From positions 1-58,498 of the forward strand of contig CAMYLC010000050.1 in NCBI GenBank assembly GCA_947259195.1: a stretch of DNA of 58,498 nt, in the 5' to 3' direction. Position numbers and translations under genes: made by a program. The notes under the pieces were generated by a model. The model saw only the letters and a program-made list of their open reading frames with translations, had not been told where the DNA came from and did not search any database. The DNA comes from Thermoanaerobaculia bacterium (GTDB taxonomy: Bacteria; Acidobacteriota; Thermoanaerobaculia; Multivoradales; JAHEKO01). Of this stretch, positions 28,001 through 34,199 are shown piece after piece; the stretch's first letter is position 1, and the number at the start of each line of letters is the position of its first letter.

Positions 28001-28269
28001 AAGTTGTCGAGGAGCCACTCCGCTGCGGGCGTGATCTCGCCCTTCTCCCGGACCGTCTCGGCGATGCTTCGGTACGCGGCCAGAAGCGCCTGGGCGTTGT
28101 CGCGGACCCTGGGGAGGAGATTCCGTCCTTTGGAGGGACCTTCGATGGTGCGTTGTGCCGCCGCCAGACTCGCGGCGTGCTGCTCGAGGCGCTCGATGCT
28201 GAAGAGCTCGGCGCGGATCGGTTCATCCCACGTGACTGGAGCGACAATGACCGTGTCGGTGGCGTTCAT
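21703..28269 (-). CDS. ndvB: Cyclic beta-1,2-glucan synthase, N-terminal part (GT84 and following domains), frameshifted near 22.1 kb
   Basis: A giant inner-membrane glycosyltransferase that makes periplasmic cyclic beta-1,2-glucans from UDP-glucose. From the N-terminus there is a helical region, then membrane helices near residues 425-490. The GT84 domain includes VVVPMLLTSHDDIEEQVERL, TLDADTRLPKASAYRLVG near 645, GSYTGKGLYDVDAFE, LLSHDLFEG, and HRWVRGDWQLLPWI near 795. More membrane helices lie near 840-1000. The cyclising glucoamylase-like (GH189-type) domain (VVAHDFGWIGILDMVERLEA, STVDSGNLAGDLIAL) and the first GH94-type sandwich follow. After LSEQVVRLQQLRP (about 22.15 kb) the frame no longer encodes family sequence; the rest is in 19760-22066. 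The ATG overlaps the stop of a 49-aa ORF (ATGA). Confidence 0.87.
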   Translation of the reverse strand: MNATDTVIVAPVTWDEPIRAELFSIERLEQHAASLAAAQRTIEGPSKGRNLLPRVRDNAQALLAAYRSIAETVREKGEITPAAEWLLDNFYIVEEQIRGIRDHLPGSYYRLLPKIATGHLAGYPRVYGLAWAYVAHTDSRFELETLQRFVRAYQGVQPLTIGELWAVAIHLRVALVENLRRLSQLIVRSRQARAQADELADRLLGLSGQPTEHADEVLGPLDGTRLRRPFAVQLVQRLRDQGPSIMPALVWLDEKLSAQGTSADELVSQELRAQAAASATVRNIITSMRWMSSIDWLEFFEGVSLVDEVLRTAPGFAAFDFATRDDYRAQIEVLSRGSGRSEIEVARESVLMAGNAARGNLPAADAGVETGSHKSEPGLPAVPERAEEDPGYYLLSRGRPAFERHLGFHVPLRNRLRRFHRAHATAGYLGSIALLTALLLSGLLFWTWTAGAGFSVLVLLGILGLVPASEIAVSLVHRFVPFLIQPKLLPKLELLQGVPPELRTVVVVPMLLTSHDDIEEQVERLEVHYLANPEGYLHYALLSDWADAPREHMPGDEDLLAALAAGIARLNQKYEGPPGSSSRFLLLHRRRLWNEKESKWIGWERKRGKLHELNRLLRGAKDTTFIPVCGQPPSVPQGIRYVITLDADTRLPKASAYRLVGTAAHPLNRPRFDPRKGRVVEGYAVLQPRIAPSLPTGPASTVYQRIVSGPGGVDPYAAAVSDVYQDLFEEGSYTGKGLYDVDAFEAALEDKVPENALLSHDLFEGSFARAGLATDVDFFEEFPTNYEVAARRNHRWVRGDWQLLPWILGRARDAAGRKQRARIPTRSRWKMVDNLRRSLVAPLSFLVAVAGWILPAVPPLLWTGLFVGAVAVPNFIPVLDGLLPGRWGISKRSHLRAVGRDISVALSQTLLAIAMLAHQAWLMVDAVARTLGRLYVTKRSLLEWVTAAQSGYGVDLRLRVFYWHLRWGVVLAVVAGLLVVVLKPEAWPVVAPFVLLWVLAPVLAWRISVPAKIAKSQILSPQEKLSLRLIARRTWRFFETFVDEEEHALPPDNFQEDPEPVEAHRTSPTNLGLYLLSTVVAHDFGWIGILDMVERLEATLETMAKLRRVRGHFCNWYDTRDLRPLEPVYVSTVDSGNLAGDLIALSQACRELVHRPPFGPEILEGVCDALELVLDSVEKAEHAQRTRIVTAVRLREAAAAISATLKGPPTSLAEWVERLEELETQTETLLDIARTFSADSVDVTRSEVLTWTEAVRDAVQSHVRDLETCLPEAATTLDHRLSALALLAEGMFQAMDFRFLFDSSRRLFSIGYRVTDGTLDPSCYDLLASEARLASFVAVAKGDVSPRHWFLLGRSLTPVGRGAALVSWSGSMFEYLMPHLVMRQPAHSLLDLTCRLVVGRQIRYGAERKVPWGVSESAYNVRDVQLTYQYSAFGVPGLGLKRGLFEDVVVAPYATALAAMVNPTAALNNFARLEEAGALGAYGFYEALDYTPSRLPEQARVAVVRAYMAHHQGMTLVALGNVLHDGLTRKRFHAHPLVQAAELLLQERTPRAVAVARPRGEEVREAALVRDLVPATLRRFESPHDITPRTHLLSNGRYTVMVTAAGSGFSRCGGLAVTRWREDTTRDCWGSFLFLRDAETGDVWSAGFQPSGTEADAYDVVYSEDRAKILQRHGSLLIALEIVVSPEDDAELRRLTVTNLENHDREIDVTSYAEVVLAPQGADEAHPAFSNLFVETEFVPKLGTLLATRRPRSAVDPQVWLAHLAAVEGETVGQLQYESDRTRFLGRGRGIRRPRSVVDGVGLSNTAGTVLDPIVSLRHRMAIPALGTVNLVFTMLVAPSREEALEVAEKYCQPATFERESSLAWTQASVQLHHLRINRDEAHLFQRLANRLLYVDQTLRAAPQDLARSHSGPSGLWAYGISGDLPIALLRIETEEDLGLARQLLRAHEYWYRKGIAADLVILNAQGTSYAPGLQDSIEAMVQAIQSAAGHEDHPEHGGVFLLRADLVPSRDQILLRAAARVVILARRGTLSEQVVRLQQLRPAPGPAPLRSSRKTAKTVSPPLPGSTWWPTRGSVSRFPSRARAIPGPRTVGRTSSRHGRTTPSATLRARRSMCAMRTVVCSGDRPVSPFAKKPGPMSSGTVKATVDSSTYPTASHWISCSSYRCVTRSRSLASLWRIGPATNGDSR
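22124..22145 (-). repeat. 10-bp direct repeat at the glucan-synthase frame break
   Basis: GGCGCCGGCC occurs at 22124-22133 and again at 22136-22145, separated by CC. It lies in the short zone (about 22090-22175) where the reading frame of the glucan synthase changes, and is a likely slippage or deletion hot spot. The block normally containing the FxNGxGGF motif and DGREYVI is not readable in any frame here. Confidence 0.75.
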
Positions 28270-28415
28270 TCGAGCTCCCGTTCTGGGACTCCACTGGTCA
28301 CGGTGAGAGGGTACCGGTCGTCGCTTTGGTCAGCTTCAAAAGTCATTCCCCTAGGCAGGCCCCCCACCGGTCTGCCAGCGCACCACTTGGCGCTTGCCAG
28401 GTCGTAGTAGATCAT
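28266..28415 (-). CDS. Small ORF (49 aa) coupled to the glucan synthase
   Basis: It begins MIYYDLASAKWCAGRPVGGL and ends PERELE. The start has GGAAGGGA just upstream, and its TGA overlaps the ATG of the glucan synthase in an ATGA junction. This makes a translationally coupled gene plausible. The sequence is soluble-looking with one Cys, and I recognise no family. It could equally be the tail of an eroded gene, since the region just upstream is full of fragments. Confidence 0.45.
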   Translation of the reverse strand: MIYYDLASAKWCAGRPVGGLPRGMTFEADQSDDRYPLTVTSGVPERELE

Positions 28416-28593
28416 GTTCCCTTCCGGCTCAGGTGTACGAGCCCGTGATCGTGCGGACGCCGCGTAGTGAGCAGCTGGCCGGCTTGGCTTCTCGGGTGAG
28501 ATGACTGTGCTCGCTGCCGCGGCACACTCATCGCACACTGACTCCCGAATCTGGACCATCGACACCAACGGCGATCAGCCGGCGAAACTCGGT

Positions 28594-28734
28594 CGCCCGC
28601 TCGGCTGGCTGGAGATCCCGACGCCACGCTGGATTGTCTGCGACGCGTTTCGTTTCGGCGTCGAAATACCCGAAGGCGCTGAAACCGTCCACCAGGAGCG
28701 TGCCTACACCGCACCGATCTGGTACACGCCGTAG
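28594..28734 (+). pseudogene. C-terminal fragment of a DUF3604 protein
   Basis: The end of a + strand frame reads GWLEIPTPRW, DAFRFGVEIPEGAE and QERAYTAPIWYTP followed by a stop. This closely matches the conserved last 45 residues of DUF3604 proteins, which are large (600-800 aa), usually exported and of unknown function. Nothing upstream encodes the rest of such a protein, so only the tail remains. Confidence 0.7.
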
Positions 28735-28753
28735 CGCCTGAATCGGTTTGAAG

Positions 28754-28994
28754 CTACTTGGTTGTCAAAGTTATCTGAGTGCCTTTCACTACTCCGGCGT
28801 CACCACGGTTTTCGATCTGGAGAGTGTCACGCCGTACGTGATCCAACTCCAGGTGGAAGGATTGCGGAGCCTCACTCGCTAGTGAGTTGACCTTGCACTT
28901 GCCTGTGATCTCACTCAGGATCCACTGGAAGTAAAGCGGTTGTAGGGGGCTCGTGCCGACAGCCGGCCACGGCGAGCGCTCACGTCAATGCTCG
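28754..28994 (-). pseudogene. Open-frame remnant of an unrecognised gene (C-terminal part)
   Basis: A - strand frame without any ATG, GTG or TTG start reads RERSPWPAVGTSPLQPLYF, then QWILSEITGKCKVNSLASEA, a middle segment with FHLELDHVRRDTLQIEN, and ends GTQITLTTK before TAG. The composition is protein-like with alternating beta-type segments, so I take it as the tail of a lost secreted or surface protein. It is interleaved with other fragments. No family was recognised. Confidence 0.4.
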
Positions 28995-29011
28995 GATAGG
29001 TGGTAGCGCTC

Positions 29012-29056
29012 GAGATGCTGCCCTACGGTGAGAGCGAGTTCGACCTGACCGGTCTG
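29012..29056 (+). pseudogene. Fragment of a flavin-reductase-like gene
   Basis: GAGATGCTGCCCTACGG onward encodes EMLPYGESEFDLTGL. It matches 43814-43858 of the intact flavin reductase gene in this window at 40 of 45 bases. Only this internal piece is present. Immediately left of it, 28985-29011 resembles the antisense of the secreted protein gene at 36.25 kb, so this is a junction of two fragments. Confidence 0.65.
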
Positions 29057-29252
29057 GCGGCGAGTGCGGTGATATATTTCGCGAACCAATGCCCTTCGAA
29101 GGAGACACGGGGATTGTCGGGAGTATCTTCGAATCGGGTCCCGAGGTCCGGATCGAGGTTCAGGTCGAGCACCGGCAGGTGGCCGGATTCACACGGCCCA
29201 TCGCTTCAAGGCAGGATAGGTCCATCTATTCAATTTACAGGCTGTTCGGCTC

Positions 29253-30032
29253 ATGCACCGGTTCTTTGAAGCAGTGGTAGCACCTGCATTGCAGGCGCTG
29301 AGGCCGAAGGTCATCGTGGAGATAGGCGCCTTGGCGGGTGCGATGACGAACAAGCTCATCGACTATGGCATTGAGCATGGCGCCGTCGTGCACAGTATTG
29401 ATCCCGAGCCTCAGTTCGAACGACGTGAAGTAGCATCCTTCGTATTCCACCGCGCGCTCAGTCACGATGCGCTACCTGAAATATCTCGGATCGATGTGGC
29501 CCTGATCGACGGCGATCATAATTACTACACCGTCCGTGGCGAGCTTCAAATTCTGGCCGCCAACGCCAAGAGAGACAGTCACCCATTTCCAGTAGTGATG
29601 CTCCACGACGTGGGCTGGCCCTACGGCAGACGGGACTCATACTGGGACCCCTCGACTGTTCCAGTCGAGTATCGACAATTCAGCTCGCGCAAGGGTATGA
29701 GACCTGGGCAGTCCGAACTAGTGGAAGATGGCGGAGGCCTCAACTCGCAGTCTATTAATGCGAACCATGAGGGTGGTGCACGCAACGGCGTGCTAACCGC
29801 TGTCGAAGACTTCGTCAGCTCGGTCCCGACGGAGTTGACCTATGTACATCTCCCGGTTCTGCATGGATTGGGGATCCTATGTCCAGCCAGTCACCGGAGA
29901 GACCTTGCCCCCGTCATCGAATCACTCGAGTTGTCGGCGGCGTTGGAATCGGTGATCACCTCGACCGAGGTTGACCGGCTGCATCACCAAATCAAGGCTG
30001 AGCAGCTCCATTCCCAGATCAAATCCCAGTAA
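29253..30032 (+). CDS. Class I SAM-dependent methyltransferase (glycan cluster)
   Basis: A 259-aa Rossmann-fold methyltransferase of the Methyltransf_24-like group common in polysaccharide clusters. VIVEIGALAGAMTNKLID is the SAM-binding loop, VVHSIDPEPQ and IDVALIDGDHNYYTVRGEL follow, and VVMLHDVGWPYGRRDSYWDP is characteristic of sugar methylating members. The C-terminal 25 residues (TSTEVDRLHHQIKAEQLHSQ) form a short coiled coil. It is the first gene of the glycan-modification set. The gap to the next gene (30033-30332) holds nothing recognisable. The target is probably a glycosyl residue of a surface polymer. Confidence 0.82.
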   Translation: MHRFFEAVVAPALQALRPKVIVEIGALAGAMTNKLIDYGIEHGAVVHSIDPEPQFERREVASFVFHRALSHDALPEISRIDVALIDGDHNYYTVRGELQILAANAKRDSHPFPVVMLHDVGWPYGRRDSYWDPSTVPVEYRQFSSRKGMRPGQSELVEDGGGLNSQSINANHEGGARNGVLTAVEDFVSSVPTELTYVHLPVLHGLGILCPASHRRDLAPVIESLELSAALESVITSTEVDRLHHQIKAEQLHSQIKSQ

Positions 30033-30332
30033 CTCTCTCGTCGGTTTGTGTCCAGCGATCCAGATCTGTCGATCGTCGTGAATCGATGCGCCAACACCCG
30101 AGCCTGTTGAACGAATCCCGGGTTGTGCTCAGGGATCGCCTGAAAAGAATCAGGTGGCAAGATCTTGGCGGGCGTGCTGGATCTCTTGGACTCCCGCAAA
30201 GTATGCAGCTATGCTTACCCGCGTGTTCAGAGAGTTGACAATGACCGACTCTGCTCGGGCGGGGCTCGGGCTCGATTCGACCCGCGGGCTCTCGATACCG
30301 ACGGTGCGGTGGTCAGGCTGGTCCAAACCGGC

Positions 30333-31283
30333 ATGAGCGCGAAAACCGTCACGATTACAGGAGGGAGCGGCTTTGTCGGGCAACTCCTGCGGGTGGGATT
30401 GGCGGAGTCCGGCTACGACGTTCGCGTGTTCGACCGGATGCGAGGAGGAATGGTAAATCTCCTCCGGCGACGGTACCTTGGCACCTCGCAGAGTTCGCTG
30501 GGAGTGAAGTGTGCGCAGCAAATCAGAAGTCTCCAGCGATGGGCAGAGCCCGCGTTGGTCCAATCTCGTGTGCTCCGCCCCTCGGGGGACGACATCCTGG
30601 ATTTCCGCAGCCGAATGGCAGAGCGCTTGCGGGGCAGCTATGCAGTCGTCCACCTCGCCGGGATTCCGCACCCGAGAATGCCAGGCGCGATCGAGGCGGA
30701 TTTTCGGCGGATCAACTACGAGGGCTCGTTGAACGTATTCGAAGCCGCCCGCGATGCCGGGGTCTCGAAGTTTATCTTTGCGTCGTCGGGACAGGTTTAC
30801 GGCATCAACGATCCGGTGCGAATCGACCAGCTGCCAATCTTGGAGTCGAACTACTGTCCGGTCCTCGAAGAGGGGCAGAACCTATACGGCTGGTTGAAGG
30901 TCGAGTTCGAGCGGTACATGGAGCAGGCGGCGACGAATGGAACGACGCAGGGCATTGCTATTCGCTTGGAGTTTCCTGGGCTCCTGTCGCGCTCGCCCGC
31001 CAACTTTTTCATCAGCACGTCCATCGAGAACGTAGTAGCGGGGTTTGTCGGCGCGCTGGAGGCACCGATGAGCTTTGGATTTGAATCCGTGAACCTGGCC
31101 GACGGCGAGGTGGATCCAGAAATCGTCGACGTCCAGGAGTTCATTCGACAACAATGGCCTGAGGTTCCGAATCACACCACCGGGAATGAGAGTCTTCTGA
31201 GCATCGCCAAGGCTCGCTCGCTGCTCGGCTATCGCCCCGTAAGGGACGGACGTTACCTTCACCTGTCTCTGGCCGGGCCGTGA
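30333..31283 (+). CDS. NAD(P)-dependent epimerase/dehydratase (extended SDR)
   Basis: A 316-aa nucleotide-sugar-modifying enzyme. The N-terminus TVTITGGSGFVGQLL has the GxxGxxG cofactor loop. VVHLAGIPHP, INYEGSLNVFEAARDAGVSK, FIFASSGQVYG and YGWLKVEFE (the YxxxK pair) complete the extended-SDR pattern. The C-terminal substrate domain is shorter than in GalE. The open frame starts at 30165, but upstream residues are not family-like, so I choose the ATG at 30333. The stop overlaps the GTG start of the sulfotransferase (GTGA), showing coupling. The substrate cannot be told. Confidence 0.86.
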   Translation: MSAKTVTITGGSGFVGQLLRVGLAESGYDVRVFDRMRGGMVNLLRRRYLGTSQSSLGVKCAQQIRSLQRWAEPALVQSRVLRPSGDDILDFRSRMAERLRGSYAVVHLAGIPHPRMPGAIEADFRRINYEGSLNVFEAARDAGVSKFIFASSGQVYGINDPVRIDQLPILESNYCPVLEEGQNLYGWLKVEFERYMEQAATNGTTQGIAIRLEFPGLLSRSPANFFISTSIENVVAGFVGALEAPMSFGFESVNLADGEVDPEIVDVQEFIRQQWPEVPNHTTGNESLLSIAKARSLLGYRPVRDGRYLHLSLAGP

Positions 31284-32038
31284 GGGACGATCCGGTCGTC
31301 ATAGGAGCCCTCGGCGGGTCCGGGACACGGGTAATAGCCCGCCTGGCCCGCGCTGGCGGAGCGTTCATGGGCTCACGGTTGAATTGGGCCGAAGACTCTG
31401 AACCCATCATGGAGTTCTATGAATCTTGGCTGCGTCGCTATTTGGAGCGAGACGGAGTCTTCGACGCAGCGGAGTCGATGGCCGCGAAGCGGCAATTCGA
31501 TGCCTGTCTGGAGGAGCACCTGGCGGGGCTCGACGACCCGGCGGCGACGTGGGGAGTCAAGGTACCGCGCAGCATTCTCATGCTCGGCTTTTGGCAGCAG
31601 CGTTTTCCCCGATTCAAGTTCGTTCACCTGATTCGCAGCGGGCTGGATATGGCCTACTCTGACGATCGGTGGCAGCTCAATATGGTTGGCGATCTGGTTT
31701 TGACCGATGAGGAACGCCAATATGACGAGCGACTGCAATCTATGGCCTATTGGCGAAGGGTCAACGCGTCGGCAGCGAACTACGGCGAGGGGGAGCTGGC
31801 TCCACGCTACTTGAGAATACGGTTCGAGGATCTGTGTGCAGAGCCGGCGCGAGTCTGCCAGGAGCTCGGGCAGTTCTTGAAGTCTCCTGATCCGGTATTC
31901 CTGGCACAGTCAGGACTCCAGCAGATTACACCGCCGGCGACGCTCGGTCGCTGGCAGGACCAGCCTTCCGAGGAAGTGGCAGAGCTGAAGCGAGTGGGTG
32001 GCGCGGTCCTCGAACGCTTCGGCTATTCAAGCGCCTAA
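31280..32038 (+). CDS. Sulfotransferase family protein
   Basis: A 252-aa PAPS-dependent sulfotransferase-like protein. VVIGALGGSGTRVIARL matches the 5'-phosphosulfate-binding loop. KFVHLIRSGLDMAYSDD matches the 3'-phosphate-binding motif with Arg and Ser. YLRIRFEDLCAEPARVCQEL is the usual third block. The start is GTG, overlapping the stop of the epimerase gene. In this context it would sulfate a sugar of the surface glycan, or a lipid carrier. No PAPS synthesis genes lie in the window. Confidence 0.83.
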   Translation: MRDDPVVIGALGGSGTRVIARLARAGGAFMGSRLNWAEDSEPIMEFYESWLRRYLERDGVFDAAESMAAKRQFDACLEEHLAGLDDPAATWGVKVPRSILMLGFWQQRFPRFKFVHLIRSGLDMAYSDDRWQLNMVGDLVLTDEERQYDERLQSMAYWRRVNASAANYGEGELAPRYLRIRFEDLCAEPARVCQELGQFLKSPDPVFLAQSGLQQITPPATLGRWQDQPSEEVAELKRVGGAVLERFGYSSA

Positions 32039-32048
32039 CTGGCAAGTG

Positions 32049-32249
32049 ATGCGACCTGGCTCTATCTTCGCCGCCTCTTTCGTGCTCGGTGCGGAGTGCT
32101 ACGACGGAGACGATTGGGTGAGCTGCGCGCCGTACACATTAGAACTGATGGTGCAGCTCACGCTGGAGCACAGCCTGGATTGCCGGCCGATCGAATGGCA
32201 ACATCCCACTGGTCAGCAGTGGCTTCTCCTGACCACGCGCCAATCGTGA
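32049..32249 (+). CDS. Small hypothetical protein (66 aa) in the glycan cluster
   Basis: It begins MRPGSIFAASFVLGAECYDG, continues with a DDWVSCAPYTLELMVQLTLE stretch and ends GQQWLLLTTRQS. It lies 10 nt after the sulfotransferase stop and 37 nt before the glycosyltransferase, on the same strand. Composition is protein-like with three Cys. There is no strong ribosome site before the ATG. It may be a true small gene, an unrecognised accessory, or a decayed piece. No family is known to me. Confidence 0.45.
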   Translation: MRPGSIFAASFVLGAECYDGDDWVSCAPYTLELMVQLTLEHSLDCRPIEWQHPTGQQWLLLTTRQS

Positions 32250-32286
32250 AGGTGCTCAACGACGCAGGTGGTGAGGGGAAAATGAC

Positions 32287-33081
32287 ATGAAGCGCAGAAT
32301 CGCCGTGTTCACGATTGTTCAGAACGAGCCCATCTTCCTTCCAGTCTGGTCTCGGTACTATCGGCGGCATGTTCCGGAGGGTGACCTGTTCGTGCTCGAC
32401 CACGACAGCACGGATGCTGTGACGGTCGAGATCGCCCGAAGGTGCAATCGCGTACCTGTGCATCGCAGCGAGAGTTTCAATCACGGATGGCTTCGCGACG
32501 TGGTCATGTGCTTCCAGACGTTTCTCCTACAGAGCTACGAACTGGTCCTGTTCTGCGAGGTCGACGAGATCGTTGCGCCCGACCCTGTGCTCTGGCCGAA
32601 TGGCCTGGCGGACTATCTGCAGCACCGAGGTGTGCCGGAGTCTGGGTTTGTTCGTTGCCTCGGGTACGAGATCGTGCACCAGTGGCGCGAAGGGGAGCCG
32701 CGATTGGATTGGCAGCAGCCGCTGCTCAGACAAAGAAGACACCGGCGGCGGAGTGATCGATACTCGAAACCGGCGCTGGCTGGGCGTCCACTCGAGTGGG
32801 ACATCGGGTTTCACGAGTTATGCTCTCCGGAGCCGGCACTCCCCAGCCCCGACCCCGAACTGCTCCTGCTGCACTTGCATCGGGTGGACTTCGAGACCTG
32901 CCGGGCCAAGACCCTGGAGAACGCGTCGCGTCCGTGGTCGGCTGCTGATGTGGCGGCCGGGGCGGGCTACCAGAACCGCATTGAGGACGAGCAGGAGTTC
33001 GAGCGATGGTTCTACACCGATTTCTACGATGATTTGTACGCCGTCGAGCCGATTCCTGAGGCCTGGCAGGTGATTCTGTAA
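32287..33081 (+). CDS. Glycosyltransferase family 2-like protein
   Basis: A 264-aa GT-A-type transferase. The N-terminus AVFTIVQNEPIFLPVWSRYY and LFVLDHDSTDAVT are typical of the GT2 / GT92-like group that begins with an asparagine-containing VQNE motif. A metal-binding acidic motif is seen at VLFCEVDEIV. It is cytoplasmic or membrane-associated and transfers a sugar from a nucleotide donor. The TAA stop overlaps the next ATG by one base (TAATG), so it is coupled to the RGP-like gene. Confidence 0.85.
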   Translation: MKRRIAVFTIVQNEPIFLPVWSRYYRRHVPEGDLFVLDHDSTDAVTVEIARRCNRVPVHRSESFNHGWLRDVVMCFQTFLLQSYELVLFCEVDEIVAPDPVLWPNGLADYLQHRGVPESGFVRCLGYEIVHQWREGEPRLDWQQPLLRQRRHRRRSDRYSKPALAGRPLEWDIGFHELCSPEPALPSPDPELLLLHLHRVDFETCRAKTLENASRPWSAADVAAGAGYQNRIEDEQEFERWFYTDFYDDLYAVEPIPEAWQVIL

Positions 33082-34112
33082 TGCGCGTGACTGTGGTCGT
33101 CCCCACCAACCGACCCGACCGACTGGCGGAGTTTGGGCGGGTTTGGAGAGAGGCGCCATGGGACGACGCTATCGTGGTCTACGACGGCCCGAGGAGTGAG
33201 TGCTCGCTCGAGTGGCCGGATGCGACCATTTATTGCTGGGACGACTATGAAGAGCTATGTGGCTCCGACAGCTGGATCTTCTCGCGGCGGGACTCGGCGT
33301 GTCGCTCGTTCGGCTTCCTGCAAGCTGTGCGGCGCGGCACGGACTGTGTGATCACCCTGGACGACGACTGTCACCCGATGGCTACCTCCGACGGGCCGCA
33401 GTTTCTCGAAGCGCACCTGCAAAACCTCCGACGCCCCCCGCCATGGGTGTCGACTGTCCCCGGTTTGAGAGTCCGCGGCTTCCCTTACGGCGAGCCTGAT
33501 GTGGACTGGGACGGTCCCCCGGTGCTGGTCAGCATGGGTCTGTGGTGCGACGTGCCCGATCTCGGAGCAGTCGAGGCGCTAGCCTTGAAAAGCGCTCTCA
33601 GCGGCGAGTACCGATCGATGCTGACTCGCTTTCGACCAGCAGGGGGGACCCGGGTGGCCTCTCCGCACCAGTTCTTCCCGTTTTGTGGCATGAACTTCGC
33701 TTTCCGTCGCACTGCCTTGCCAGCGCTGTACTTTCCTCGCATGGGCGAAGGCTCGCGCTTTGGGCGGTTCGACGACATATGGTGCGGTCTGCTACTGCAG
33801 CGCATCTTCGCGCAAACGGGCGACCTGATAACGATCGGCGAGCCCTGGGTTCGTCACACGCAAGCCAGTGATGCGATGGAGAATCTCGTGAAGGAGGCGC
33901 CTGGAATCGCGGCTCACGAGCAGTACTGGAGGATTCTGGCGACTCTGCCCATCGAAGGAGACACGCTACCGGCGTGTGCACGATCGGCTGCAGAGAATCT
34001 CGAGTTGCAGAAGGACGACTTTCTCGCGGAGTGGGGACGAGCACTGCGAGCCTGGCTCTCGCTGTGTGAGAAGGTCATGGCGGATACCGGGCCGATCTCG
34101 GGTTCCCGCTGA
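33081..34112 (+). CDS. RGP / UDP-arabinopyranose mutase-like protein
   Basis: A 343-aa homologue of the reversibly glycosylated polypeptide family (PF03214 type), known best from plants where it interconverts UDP-arabinopyranose and UDP-arabinofuranose. Matching blocks are VITLDDDCHPM (D94-D96), VRGFPYGEPDVDW, VLVSMGLWCDVPDL and FFPFCGMNFAFRR, then LYFPRMGEGSRFGRFDDIW. Two conserved arginines seven residues apart are reported for plant enzymes. The first aligns with R132 here, but the second position is P139, so mutase activity is uncertain. It ends the cluster and may supply or transfer a furanose sugar. Confidence 0.75.
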   Translation: MRVTVVVPTNRPDRLAEFGRVWREAPWDDAIVVYDGPRSECSLEWPDATIYCWDDYEELCGSDSWIFSRRDSACRSFGFLQAVRRGTDCVITLDDDCHPMATSDGPQFLEAHLQNLRRPPPWVSTVPGLRVRGFPYGEPDVDWDGPPVLVSMGLWCDVPDLGAVEALALKSALSGEYRSMLTRFRPAGGTRVASPHQFFPFCGMNFAFRRTALPALYFPRMGEGSRFGRFDDIWCGLLLQRIFAQTGDLITIGEPWVRHTQASDAMENLVKEAPGIAAHEQYWRILATLPIEGDTLPACARSAAENLELQKDDFLAEWGRALRAWLSLCEKVMADTGPISGSR

Positions 34113-34199
34113 GCGCCAACACCGCACCAGCTGCACCAACCGCTGCGCAATTGAAGTTCAAAGAGCAGGGCGTGAACCATCAACCGGCGACGCATCTAG

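Noticed and set aside
27001..28407. 468-codon + frame antisense to the glucan synthase N-terminus
   Set aside because: There are no recognisable motifs; it is explained as the complement of the coding strand.
29253..34112. Glycan cluster as an integrated mobile island
   Set aside because: No integrase, transposase, direct repeats or tRNA boundary were found; truncated flanks are suggestive but not sufficient.
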